From positions 112,685 through 176,684 of the forward strand of contig CAVYXQ010000029.1 of NCBI GenBank assembly GCA_963772555.1: a stretch of 64,000 nucleotides of DNA, given 5' to 3'. Numbering within the stretch: position 1 is the stretch's first letter; each line of letters opens with the position of its first letter. The notes under the pieces are model-generated. The model worked only from the letters and a program-made list of their open reading frames with translations. It made no database searches and was not told the origin of the DNA. The DNA comes from Roseiarcus sp963772555 (GTDB taxonomy: Bacteria > Pseudomonadota > Alphaproteobacteria > Rhizobiales > Beijerinckiaceae). A program made the position numbers and the translations under genes. Positions 1 through 8,355 of this stretch are shown here, piece by piece.

Positions 1-1
1 C

Positions 2-139
2 GGGCTCCTGATCTTGCTGGCGGTAGCGAGCGACGCAGTCATCCTGCAGCGCCTGCGCCAGCTTTGGGGCGGCACGGAGTTGAAGCTGGTCGCCAAGGAG
101 GCCGGGGCGGTGTCCGAGAAAGGCGCGTCGCGGCTATGA
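2..139 (+). CDS. Sugar ABC transporter permease, C-terminal end (partial)
   Basis: Only the last 45 codons lie in the window. They encode a hydrophobic segment (reading LLILLAVASDAVILQRLRQL) and a short charged tail, the usual C-terminus of an RbsC/RhaP-type permease. The stop overlaps the next start in an ATGA junction at 136-139, so the two genes are translationally coupled. The next gene is a full permease of the same family, which implies a heterodimeric channel. The rest of this gene, and presumably the ATPase, lie upstream of the window. The family call is inferred from position and hydrophobicity. Confidence 0.7.
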   Translation, partial: GLLILLAVASDAVILQRLRQLWGGTELKLVAKEAGAVSEKGASRL

Positions 140-1101
140 GGGCGCTTGAGAGGCTCAAGGGCTGGGAAACAATGATGCTCGCGCTTCTGGTCGCGATCGT
201 CGCGTTCAACAGCGTTGGCTCCCCTTACTTCCTCAGCGTCGGAAATATCGTCAATCTGTTCCAACTGTCGATCGAGAAGAGCATCGTGGCGCTGACGATG
301 GCGCTGGTGATCATCGGCGGCGAAATCGATCTTTCCGTCGCTTCGGTCATGGGACTTTCGGCCTGCGTCATGGCCTGGACGTTCCACAAGGGCGTCCCGA
401 TGCCGCTCGCCATTCTCATCGCACTCGCTGCAGGCGTTCTTGCCGGCCTCAACAACGCCTTCTGGATCGCGAGGGTCGGCCTGCCGTCGCTCGCAGTCAC
501 TCTGGCTGGCCTGATCGGCTATCGCGGCATCGCTCGCATCCTGCTTGAAGATCGCGCGATCGGCGATTTTCCCGACTGGTTCAACACGCTCGGCCAGCAG
601 TCTCTGATCGGGCCGCTGACGGCGGCGATCTCGATTTTCCTTGTGCTCTTCGTCTTCTTCGCGATTGTGCTGCACGGCTCCGCTTTCGGTCGCCTCGTCT
701 ATGTCGTGGGCAGCAACGTTCAGGCGGCGCGCTATTCCGGCGTGCGGGTCGGGTTGGTCAAGGGGAGCTTGTTCGTCGGCTCGTCCTTTGTGGCGTCGCT
801 CGCGGGAATCCTTTACTCTGCCCGATTGGGATCGGTTCGCGGGGACATGGCGGAGGGCTTCGAACTCGACATCATCACCGCCGTGCTTTTGGGAGGCGTC
901 AGTATTTTCGGCGGCAAGGGCAATCTGGTCGGCGTTGGCTTGGCGCTGCTTGTGATCTTGAACCTTCGCAACGGAATGGGGCTTGCCGACATCACCGGCA
1001 ACACGCAGAATTACGTGATCGGGGGGCTTCTCATCCTCTCGGTGTTGATCCCGAATATGTGGCAAGACCTACGCAACAAATGGAAAGGGAGAGAAACATG
1101 A
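136..1101 (+). CDS. RbsC/RhaP-type sugar ABC transporter permease
   Basis: A 321-residue inner-membrane permease of the BPD_transp_2 family, the channel subunit of ribose/rhamnose-type importers. It has about eight to ten hydrophobic segments. The diagnostic family signature GGEIDLSVAS is near residue 60 and the ATPase-contacting FGGKGN loop is near residue 255. A longer frame is open upstream, but the start at 136 is preferred because it forms an ATGA overlap with the preceding permease and begins just before the first amphipathic helix. The 3' end makes another ATGA overlap (1098-1101) with the binding-protein gene. Substrate is inferred only from the RhaS/LsrB-like binding protein next door. 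Confidence 0.88.
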   Translation: MRALERLKGWETMMLALLVAIVAFNSVGSPYFLSVGNIVNLFQLSIEKSIVALTMALVIIGGEIDLSVASVMGLSACVMAWTFHKGVPMPLAILIALAAGVLAGLNNAFWIARVGLPSLAVTLAGLIGYRGIARILLEDRAIGDFPDWFNTLGQQSLIGPLTAAISIFLVLFVFFAIVLHGSAFGRLVYVVGSNVQAARYSGVRVGLVKGSLFVGSSFVASLAGILYSARLGSVRGDMAEGFELDIITAVLLGGVSIFGGKGNLVGVGLALLVILNLRNGMGLADITGNTQNYVIGGLLILSVLIPNMWQDLRNKWKGRET

Positions 1102-2141
1102 GGAAACTTCTTTTGGGTGGCGCCGCGCTCGCAATGATCGCGGTACTGCCTGGATACGCGCTGGCCCAGGTCGCCATGGCGACGCCCGGCAAAGCTGAAA
1201 GTATGGTGCTGCTGCCCAAATTCCTTGGGATTCTGCCGTTCGACCAGGCGCACAAGGGGGCCGAGGAGGCCGCCAAGGAGCTGAAGAACCCGACAGCGCT
1301 GCAGTACCTCGGTCCGACTCCGCAAAACAGCGTCGCCGGACAGATCGAAATCGTCACCAACGCCACGACCCAGGGCGTCAACGCGATCATGATCTCGAAC
1401 AACTCGGGCGATCAGATCGTGCCCGCGGCGAAGGCCGCGCAGGCCAAGGGCATCAAGGTCGTGACTTGGGACTCGCCAATTCCCTCGGGCGAAGGCGAAA
1501 ACGTGTTTGTCGCTCAGGTCGACTTTGCCGCCATCGGCAAGGTGATGGCCGACATGACCCTCGACCTCACCGGTCCCGGCGGCGGCAAGTTCGCCATCCT
1601 GTCCGCATCGCCCGACGCGGCAAACCAGAACGCTTGGATTGCTGCAATGAAGACGGCGCTGAAGGATCCCAAATACGCGAAGCTCGATCTGGTCGATACG
1701 GTCTACGGCAACGACGAGTCGGAGAAGAGCTATACGCAGGCGCAGGCTCTCGTCGACAAATACCCGGACCTCAAAGTGATCATGGCGCCGACCTCGGTTG
1801 GCATCGTCGCCGCCGCCAAGGCGTTGCAGGACGAGAAGCTCTGCGACAAGGTGAAGGTCAGCGGGCTCGGCCTGCCAAGCGAGATGCTCGCCTATACCAA
1901 GAACGGCTGCGCCCCGGAGTTCGCTTTGTGGAGCTTCGTCGATCTCGGATACCTCACCTATTACACGGCCTATCTGCTCGCCACCGACGCTCTCAAAGCT
2001 GAAGAGGGCGCGAAGTTCAAGGCCGGCCGCATGGGCGAATACACCATCACCAAGGATCCGACCCGCTCCAAGGGCCTGCGCATCCTGATGGGACCGTTCA
2101 CGGTCTACAACAAAGACAACGTCGAAGCGGCGGCGAAGTAG
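1098..2141 (+). CDS. Sugar ABC transporter periplasmic binding protein, RhaS/LsrB-like
   Basis: A 347-residue periplasmic binding protein of the RbsB superfamily. A Sec signal peptide covers about residues 1-23 (KLLLGGAALAMIAVLPGYALA) with a cleavage site after ALA. The mature part has the RhaS/LsrB pattern: LPKFLGILPFDQAHKGAEEA near the start, the YLGPTPQNSVAGQ segment, VVTWDSPIP in the hinge region and APTSVGIVAAAKAL in the second lobe. The start at 1098 overlaps the permease stop and sits behind a GGGAGAG ribosome-binding site; a longer frame upstream is ignored. A rhamnose mutarotase at 6.0-6.3 kb makes a deoxysugar such as L-rhamnose the leading substrate guess. Autoinducer-2 or another pentose/hexose is also possible. 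Confidence 0.85.
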   Translation: MRKLLLGGAALAMIAVLPGYALAQVAMATPGKAESMVLLPKFLGILPFDQAHKGAEEAAKELKNPTALQYLGPTPQNSVAGQIEIVTNATTQGVNAIMISNNSGDQIVPAAKAAQAKGIKVVTWDSPIPSGEGENVFVAQVDFAAIGKVMADMTLDLTGPGGGKFAILSASPDAANQNAWIAAMKTALKDPKYAKLDLVDTVYGNDESEKSYTQAQALVDKYPDLKVIMAPTSVGIVAAAKALQDEKLCDKVKVSGLGLPSEMLAYTKNGCAPEFALWSFVDLGYLTYYTAYLLATDALKAEEGAKFKAGRMGEYTITKDPTRSKGLRILMGPFTVYNKDNVEAAAK

Positions 2142-2171
2142 TTCGCCTTAAGCGCGCCGGACAGACATGAA

Positions 2172-2205
2172 GTCAGGCCGTCAACGAGACGACCTGACGC
2201 TTTTT
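2172..2205 (+). terminator. Rho-independent terminator after the binding-protein gene
   Basis: An 11-bp stem with one weak pair (GTCAGGCCGTC and GACGACCTGAC) around a five-base loop is followed by GC and five T residues. It lies 30 bases past the binding-protein stop and before the GMC oxidoreductase ribosome-binding site. It probably ends the transporter operon or trims expression of the oxidoreductase. Confidence 0.75.
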
Positions 2206-2263
2206 ACGCCGAAATAAGCGCGGGCTGAAGCCGCGCCAGGAAAATGCTTTTGGGGGAGGGCCG

Positions 2264-3823
2264 ATGGACCATTTCGACGTCATTGTTGTCGGCGCGGGCT
2301 CGAGCGGCGGCGTCGTCGCGGCGCGTTTGTCCGAGAACCCCGCACGGAAAGTGCTCCTGCTTGAGGCCGGCCCGGATTTTCCTCAAGAGGAAACGATCCC
2401 GCCGCTGTTCACCTTCAGCGGCGAGCATCATTGGCGCGGCGCCGGGGGGATCCCTGAGTTTGACTGGGACTTCGTCAACACCGACGGCACCGGCACATTG
2501 CAGGGCCGCAGCCTGCGAACGCCGCGCGGCCGCCTCGTCGGCGGCACGTCGATGATCAACGCGACGATCGCCGCGCGCGGCGCGCCGTTCGACTTCGACC
2601 GCTGGGCCGCGATGGGGAATAAGGGCTGGGCATGGGCGGATGTGCTGCCGTTGTTCATCGCCATCGAAAACGACGTCAATTTCGGCAGCGAGCCAATCCA
2701 TGGCCGCGATGGGCCGATCGTCATCCAGCGCTACCGGCCGCAGAGCTGGGCGCCCGTCAACCGCGCCATGTATGACGCCTGTCTCGAGCTCGGCGTGCGA
2801 GAAGCGCCGGACCTCAACGCGCTCGACGCCCATGCGGGCGTCGTGGGGCCGATGCCGCACAACCGTTACAAGGAGGTCCGGCTTGGCACGCTCGTCACCT
2901 ACGTGAGGGCCGCCCGCTCCCGGCCAAATTTGACCATCCGCGCCGGCAGCCATGTCGATCGGATCCTTCTCGAGGGCGGCCGCGCCAGCGGCGTCATCTA
3001 CCTCGACGCCGCGAAAGAGCGGCGGACCGCGTTGGCGGACGAGATCGTCATCAGCGCCGGCGTCTACAACAGCCCCGCCATCCTGCAGCGCTCCGGCATT
3101 GGCCCGGCCGAATGGCTGCGGCCGCTCGGGATCGACGTCGTCGCCGACCTTCCGGTTGGACGCAACCTGACCGACCATCCTGGCTTTCCGATGCTGTTCA
3201 GGGCGGAGGGGCTGGGCGTGACGACCGGGCGCTTCTTCGCCGCGAATGTGCGCGGGCCGGCCAACGCGGCGGGCGAACCGGAGTGGCAGACGCATCCGTT
3301 TCCGGTCGATGAGGAGGAGCATACAGCAGGCTTCTGGACATATCTTACGCGTCAGGAGCCGACAGGCGAAGTCCGCATCCAAAGCACGGATCCGACGCGC
3401 CCGCCGCTCATCGACCATCGATACAACACAAGCCAGCGGGATCGGGACCGGTTCGCCGACGCCCGTTCGTTCGTCAAGGCCATGCTGGCGACACGGACCT
3501 TCCAGTCGCACGGCGCGGCGTCGATCGACGATCTGGACAAGCCGATCGCCGAGGCGCTGGCCGAGTCGATGGGCCCCGCCCATCATCAGGCAGGCTCGGT
3601 CAGGATGGGGCCGGCAGGGGACAAGAGCACGGTTGTCGGACCCGACCTCCGCGTCCACGGCTTCGACAACCTGCGGGTCGCCGACACCAGCATCTATCCC
3701 GACAACGTCATGCACAACACGAACCTGACTGCCATCGTGGTCGGGGAAATGACGGCGCGCTTCATCGACAGGGCGCACCGCCTGAATTCGCTCCCCGGCG
3801 AACAAGACGGTATCGATCGCTGA
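2264..3823 (+). CDS. GMC-family FAD-dependent oxidoreductase
   Basis: A 519-residue glucose-methanol-choline oxidoreductase, which oxidises an alcohol or sugar hydroxyl with FAD. The N-terminus carries the ADP-binding fingerprint VVGAGSSGGVVAARL (about residues 8-22) and EAGPD. The GMC signature GRLVGGTSMIN is near residue 95. The C-terminus has HHQAGSVRMG and the active-site region DNVMHNTNLTAIVVGE. Length is typical for the choline dehydrogenase-like branch. The start has a strong GGGGGAGGG ribosome-binding site. Its place behind a sugar transporter suggests it acts on the imported sugar or a derived polyol. The substrate cannot be read from sequence. Confidence 0.9.
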   Translation: MDHFDVIVVGAGSSGGVVAARLSENPARKVLLLEAGPDFPQEETIPPLFTFSGEHHWRGAGGIPEFDWDFVNTDGTGTLQGRSLRTPRGRLVGGTSMINATIAARGAPFDFDRWAAMGNKGWAWADVLPLFIAIENDVNFGSEPIHGRDGPIVIQRYRPQSWAPVNRAMYDACLELGVREAPDLNALDAHAGVVGPMPHNRYKEVRLGTLVTYVRAARSRPNLTIRAGSHVDRILLEGGRASGVIYLDAAKERRTALADEIVISAGVYNSPAILQRSGIGPAEWLRPLGIDVVADLPVGRNLTDHPGFPMLFRAEGLGVTTGRFFAANVRGPANAAGEPEWQTHPFPVDEEEHTAGFWTYLTRQEPTGEVRIQSTDPTRPPLIDHRYNTSQRDRDRFADARSFVKAMLATRTFQSHGAASIDDLDKPIAEALAESMGPAHHQAGSVRMGPAGDKSTVVGPDLRVHGFDNLRVADTSIYPDNVMHNTNLTAIVVGEMTARFIDRAHRLNSLPGEQDGIDR

Positions 3824-4176
3824 TAGAGCGCCGGAGCTGAGCAGATTTCGGCCTGGTTCCCTGATAATCCCTGATAATCCCTGATAACTGAAAAAAGCGC
3901 TCCCGCCGCAGCCTGAGCGAGGCGCAAATCCACGGGATTTCAGTTTGTTCGGCGGATCTTCTCGTGCGGAACGCAAAGACGGAACAGGGAAATTGTTTTC
4001 CCTGTTCCGCCAATGAACAGAGAATCGGGCGCGAAGCGAAAAACCCGCTTGCAAGCCACGCCGCAGGAAGTTTCTTCAGCCGCCCCAACGACCCGGCGAT
4101 CGATGGACCCGCGGGTCAAGCCCGCGGGCGACGAAATTGATGCTCCCGGGTCGAACCGGCTCTTAAGAAGTTCTGT
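3824..4176. repeat. Intergenic repeat region: three 10-mers and a long palindrome
   Basis: This gap between converging genes has no credible coding frame. At 3859-3888 the 10-mer CCCTGATAAT is repeated three times, the last copy ending in C. At 3980-4009 a perfect 13-bp inverted repeat (CGGAACAGGGAAA and its complement) encloses a TTGT loop. It is followed by a second, incomplete AACAG-GAA copy and then GCTTGCAAG at about 4048. A related arrangement of AACAGGGAA palindrome, second AACAGGGAA and CTTGCAAGC recurs at 61.2 kb, so this is a dispersed intergenic element. Whether it acts as a terminator, a binding site or a mobile miniature element is unknown. Confidence 0.7.
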
Positions 4177-5193
4177 TCAGGACGGAAGAGCCCTGTCTCT
4201 CTGGCGCTTGACGATCTGATCGAGGGCGACGGCGAGCACAATGACGGTGCCGGTCACGAAGGTGCTCCAGGTCGCGTCGATGCCGAAAAAGATGATGCCG
4301 CTGCTGATCACCTGAATGATCAGCATGCCGACGACGGCGCCGATGACCGTGCCCCAACCGCCGGAAAGGGGCGTCCCGCCGATGATGACCGCGGCGATGA
4401 CGATCAGCGCGAAGTCGGCCCCCTCCTGGGGATCGATGGCGCCGCGGAAGCCGACATACATCGCTCCCGAAAGCCCGCAGATGGCGCCCATGAGGACGAG
4501 CGTCTGCAGGCGCACGAGCGCGATGGGAATGCCGGCGAAGCGAGCCGCTTCGGGACTGCTGCCGACCGCCTGGACACGATAGCCGAACCGCGTGCGGTGA
4601 AGCACGATATGCAGCACAACCGCCAACGCGACGAAGACTACGCCGACGACGGGGACGATGCGAAACACCTTCATCGAGGCGAAGCTGAAGAAGCTGCTCG
4701 ACTGATCGGTCGGAAAAACGGCTCGACCTTGATTGGCGACCAGCGACAGACCCTCGAACATCGAATATGTGCCGAGCGTGACGATGATCGAAGGGAGCCG
4801 CAGGCCGATCGCGAGCACGCCGTTGACGAGGCCCAGAAGAGCGCCGAAGCCGACGCCACAAAGAGCGGCAAGCCAGGGATTGACGCCCCCCACCATCAGC
4901 AACGCGGCGATAACGGCGGAAAAATTGAACATCCATCCGACCGAGAGATCGATCTCGCGGATCGCCAGCAGAAACACCATGCCGAGCGACAGCATGCCCT
5001 GGAACGTGGTGTTGCCGAGAATCGTCAACAAATTGATCGGATTGAGGAAGCGCGGCCGCGCGATGCCGATCACGACGATCATGACCAGCAACGCGACGAT
5101 GACCCCGATCTCCTCGGGGGCCCGAAACGACCGCCGGCGGAAAGCCGGGGCTTTCGAAGCCTCCGGTTCCGGCGTCGATGGGCGGTCCATCAT
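4177..5193 (-). CDS. RbsC-type sugar ABC transporter permease
   Basis: A 338-residue inner-membrane permease of the BPD_transp_2 family. After a polar N-terminal extension of about 30 residues, it has some eight to ten hydrophobic segments. The family motif REIDLSVGWMFNFSA is near residue 85 and the cytoplasmic loop GGTPLSGGWG is near residue 275. It follows the SDR gene by one base and two in-frame ATG codons open it. As the last gene of the minus-strand operon it is probably half of a rhamnose-type importer whose ATPase survives only as a remnant at 6.4-6.8 kb. It may now work with another ATPase or be orphaned. Confidence 0.85.
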   Translation of the reverse strand: MMDRPSTPEPEASKAPAFRRRSFRAPEEIGVIVALLVMIVVIGIARPRFLNPINLLTILGNTTFQGMLSLGMVFLLAIREIDLSVGWMFNFSAVIAALLMVGGVNPWLAALCGVGFGALLGLVNGVLAIGLRLPSIIVTLGTYSMFEGLSLVANQGRAVFPTDQSSSFFSFASMKVFRIVPVVGVVFVALAVVLHIVLHRTRFGYRVQAVGSSPEAARFAGIPIALVRLQTLVLMGAICGLSGAMYVGFRGAIDPQEGADFALIVIAAVIIGGTPLSGGWGTVIGAVVGMLIIQVISSGIIFFGIDATWSTFVTGTVIVLAVALDQIVKRQRDRALPS

Positions 5194-5194
5194 T

Positions 5195-6016
5195 CTATTT
5201 CTGCCAAGGCAGCGATTCCGATGCGGCGCCCCAACTGGGGATCGGAGCCTGCAACCCGTCTTTGATCCACAAAAACTGACCGTTGACCGAGGCGGCGGCG
5301 TCGCCCATCAAATGGATGATCAGATCCGCCGCTTTTTCTGGATCGTCTCCTCCCGTCTTTTCGACCCAATCAGCCCAATTGAGGAATGGTTCTCCGCGCG
5401 CCCCGACCTGCTTCGCCTTTGCCCGGATGTCGGCCCACATCTCCGTCTTGACGTCCCCGGGATGGATGACGTTCGCGGTGACCCCGCTGCCCTCGACTTC
5501 TGCGGCCAGATGCCGGGTGAAGTGGTTGAGCGCGGCCTTGCTCGTCCCGTAGGCGCTGTGGAGCGGCCCTGGAGGGTGCAAGGCGTTGGCTGAGGTCACG
5601 TTGACGATCCGTCCCCAGCCCTGGTCGATCATTCCGCCGACAAAGGCCCGGCAGGTCAGATAATGGCTGACCATGTTGATCATCAAGGTTTCAATCCATT
5701 CCTGCGGATCGCTGTCCCTGATGCGTTGGATCGGGCCGAACGTTCCGGCCGCATTGACCAAAATCGACGGGACGCCGGCGCGGCTCGCGCCTGCGACGAT
5801 GGCCTCGAGCGAGCGCTGATCGCTCAAGTCCGCCGGCACGACCTCGGCGCGGCCGCCCTTCTCGGTGATCTGCCGCGCCGTCCCTTCAAGGGTGGACGCG
5901 CTGCGGGCGATCAGCACCAAAGTCGCGCCGTGGCGGGCGAGCCGAAACGCGATGCGTTGGCCGAGGCCGCGGCTCGCGCCGGTGACCACGGCGACCTTGC
6001 CCGCGAGGTCCGTCAT
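5195..6016 (-). CDS. SDR-family NAD(P)-dependent oxidoreductase
   Basis: A 273-residue classical short-chain dehydrogenase. The cofactor motif TGASRGLG is at residues 13-20, NAAG is near residue 88, the catalytic Ser lies in NVTSAN and the catalytic pair is in YGTSK near residue 158. The start overlaps the mutarotase stop by ATGA (6013-6016), and the permease follows after one base, so it sits inside the sugar operon. In rhamnose loci a dehydrogenase of this class can oxidise the sugar or a downstream aldonate. That role is inferred from neighbours, not from specific residues. Confidence 0.87.
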   Translation of the reverse strand: MTDLAGKVAVVTGASRGLGQRIAFRLARHGATLVLIARSASTLEGTARQITEKGGRAEVVPADLSDQRSLEAIVAGASRAGVPSILVNAAGTFGPIQRIRDSDPQEWIETLMINMVSHYLTCRAFVGGMIDQGWGRIVNVTSANALHPPGPLHSAYGTSKAALNHFTRHLAAEVEGSGVTANVIHPGDVKTEMWADIRAKAKQVGARGEPFLNWADWVEKTGGDDPEKAADLIIHLMGDAAASVNGQFLWIKDGLQAPIPSWGAASESLPWQK

Positions 6017-6345
6017 CGGGCCGCGCCGGCTTTGGTCTCGAGGTGGAAAATCTCTCGCAGGGAGGTCGAGTCGACGATCCCATCGTCGCGAAAGAACATC
6101 AGCGGGTTCATCGCCTCCTCAGACCATTTGTCGTGGATCTTGGTGCGCCAGAGCTTGTCCCAGGCGCCTTCGTCCACGATTTCCGAGTAGAGAAACAGCA
6201 CCGGATCGTTCTCGAAGATCGTCATCGACGCGATGCCGCTCCTTTCAATCTCGGCGACCAATTCCGGCCAGACGTTGTCGTGGAAGCGCTTGTATTCCGG
6301 CAGTTTCCCGGGCTGTAGGCGCATCGTGAAGGCTCGACGTATCAT
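6013..6345 (-). CDS. rhaM: L-rhamnose mutarotase
   Basis: A 110-residue protein of the RhaM/RhaU family, which interconverts the alpha and beta anomers of L-rhamnose before catabolism. The family hallmarks are visible: MRLQPGKLPEYKRFHDNVWP at the start with the conserved His, then SMTIFENDPVLFLYSEI, then KLWRTKIHDKWSEEAMNPLMF. Length matches the family, about 104-115 residues. A GGAGGGAAA ribosome-binding site precedes the ATG. It is coupled to the SDR gene. This is the best single clue that this part of the locus handles L-rhamnose or a close deoxysugar. Confidence 0.9.
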   Translation of the reverse strand: MIRRAFTMRLQPGKLPEYKRFHDNVWPELVAEIERSGIASMTIFENDPVLFLYSEIVDEGAWDKLWRTKIHDKWSEEAMNPLMFFRDDGIVDSTSLREIFHLETKAGAAR

Positions 6346-6404
6346 AAGTTTCCCTCCTCATTGCGGGTTTCGTGGTGCAAGATTTCGACGCGTTTCTCCA
6401 CTTC

Positions 6405-6765
6405 TCATGCATGCGCCGTCTGCGGCATCTCGCCGGTGTTGACCGCGTGCAGCAAAGCGCGTCCGTCGATCTCGCTCCCCTTGATCTCGCCGGCGATGGC
6501 GCCGCGATAAAGAACGACGATTTCGATGGCAGAGGCCGATCAATTCCGGCAGTTCGGTCGAGCTGAACAGAACGATGCGCCCGTCGGCCAAAATCCGGCG
6601 GATTTCACGCTTGGCCCCGACGTCGACGCCGCGCGTCGGATCGTCGAGCAGAATGACCCTCGGCGCAACCTCCAGCCATTTGCCGAATTTGGACATGATG
6701 TTGGGTTCGGCGGCGCCGCCAAAATTTCTATCACCGCCGCCGCCCTTCCGGCAATGCGGCAAGCT
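6405..6765 (-). pseudogene. Remnant of ribose/rhamnose-type ABC ATPase (C-terminal 120 residues)
   Basis: The minus strand encodes GKWLEVAPRVILLDDPTRGV and then a segment matching the Walker B and H-loop part of the second nucleotide-binding domain of RbsA/RhaT-type ATPases, about 500 residues when whole. Everything upstream of the signature loop is missing or scrambled; a vestige of the GGxxxxKxxxGKWL segment is recognisable. After GLC the reading frame shifts by one base at 6519-6524, where GATTC on the plus strand reads GATTTC. Restoring it gives RIVVLYRGAIAGEIKG and a natural stop at 6405. The frameshift may be a read error, but the lost N-terminal three quarters is a true truncation. Confidence 0.75.
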
Positions 6766-6857
6766 TCCTCCTCGCCACTTGATTGGCGCGCTGGTTCGGC
6801 GCGGTACGCGTGACGGGTCGACAGGACAGCTTCCTTGCTTGCCCGGATTTGTCGCTC

Positions 6858-8355
6858 TCAGCGTTCCAGGGCCTTCATGAGCTCTTTGGTGCGCGCGTAG
6901 AGCTCACGGAACAGACCGTAGCGGCGGCGGTAGAGGTCGGCGTTCGCCGCTTTGGGCTCGATCCGCGATGCCGGGGGATTCCAGCTCTTGATCGCCTCCC
7001 TCGAGACGTCGCCAACCGCGAGCGCTGCGAGAAAAGCATCGCCATAAGCAGCGCCAATGCTGACTTTGCGCTGGACTTGCGCGCGCCCGGACACGTCGGA
7101 GGTCGCCTGCGTCCAAACTCGATTGCGCAGTCCGCCGCCCACAGCCTGGATGGTCCCCAATCGCGCGCCCGCCTCTGCATAGGTTTCGAAGATATGATTG
7201 GTCGCGAAGGCGATCCCTTCGATCAAAGCGCGGTAGACATCGCCGCGCGTGCTGGCAAGCGTGAGCCCGAGGACGGCTCCCTTCGCTTGCGGATCATGGA
7301 TCGGCGTGCGCTCTCCGGAGAAATACGGCAGGACCACAAGGCCGTTGGCGCCGGGCGGCGAGGCCTCGGCTTCCGCCGCGAGCGCCGCCATCGCGGACTG
7401 CGAATCAAGCTCGCGGGCAAATCCGTCGGCGAACCACCGGGTCAAGGCCCCGCTGGTCGCCAGCCCCGCCATACAGGCTTGCTGGCCGCGGAACAGCCAC
7501 GGCGCATGCCAGAGGCGTTCATCGTTCAAGCGCTGTTCGGCAATGAGGATGGTGAAAACCGTCGAACCGTACATCAACATCATGTCGCCGACGTCGAGAA
7601 CGCCGACGCTGATCGCTTCGGCCGCGGCGTCGATCGTGCCGACGATGACCGGCGTCCCGGGCAGAAGGCCGGTCTGCTCGGCGGCGCGCGCGGTGACGCC
7701 GCCCGCAACTTCGGTCGTCCAGGCCAGTTCCGGGAGCCGATTCAGTTCGGTGACGTCGGGCGCCAGAGCGTCTGTCCAGGTCTGCTCGTCGATCAGATAG
7801 AGCGGACTGGCGTTGGCCGCGGTGTAATGATCCGTGACGAAACGGCCGGTCAGGCGGTGAACCAGGAACGAGGTCGAATTGAGGAACTTGTGCGCGCGGG
7901 CGTAGATGTCCGGCCGGTTGTGCTTGAGCCACAGAATCTTCGGGCCGACGGATTGCGAGGTCAAAGCGTTGCCGCAGCGAGCGAAGATCGTCTCCGGGCC
8001 GATTGAAACGTTCAGCTCTTCGATTTCACGCGCCGCCCGAGTATCGACGCCATAGAGCACGGCGTTCATGAGCGGCGCGCCGTCCGAGTCGACCGGCAAC
8101 ATGCAGGGACCGATCGCGCTCGTCCCGACTGCCTTGATTTCTGACGGAGCCAGACCGCTTTCGGCGATCAGCTTGCGAGCAAGCCAGACGAAATCCGCCC
8201 ACCAGTCCTCCTCGGCGCGGTGTTCCGCCCAGCCTGCCTGAGGCACGATGAGCCCATGCGGCCTCGCCGCGCTGGCCAGCACTGTCCCTTGACCGTCGAC
8301 AAGAACCCCTTTTGAACTCGTAGGTGCCGATGTCCACACCGAGATAGGCGCTCAT
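6858..8355 (-). CDS. FGGY-family carbohydrate kinase (one-base frameshift near the N-terminus)
   Basis: A roughly 498-residue sugar kinase of the FGGY (xylulokinase/rhamnulokinase) family, phosphorylating a ketose or polyol with ATP. The true start is ATG 8355, overlapping the M42 stop in an ATGA junction and giving MSAYLGVDIGTYE. A single extra base at 8314-8319 (GAACTC where GACTC is expected) then breaks the frame. Removing it restores TYESKGVLVDGQG. The remaining 493 residues are intact, with DTRAA near residue 105, YGSTVFT in the phosphate loop and GGGLRNRVW near residue 410. Most likely a working gene with a sequence error. Confidence 0.87.

Noticed and set aside
2204..4054. A 616-codon open frame antisense to the GMC oxidoreductase
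   Set aside because: Arg/Ala-rich composition typical of antisense frames in high-GC DNA, no recognisable domain, and the opposite strand encodes a full conserved enzyme.
6783..8006. A long plus-strand frame opposite the FGGY kinase
   Set aside because: Explained as antisense of the kinase; no motif and no ribosome-binding site.
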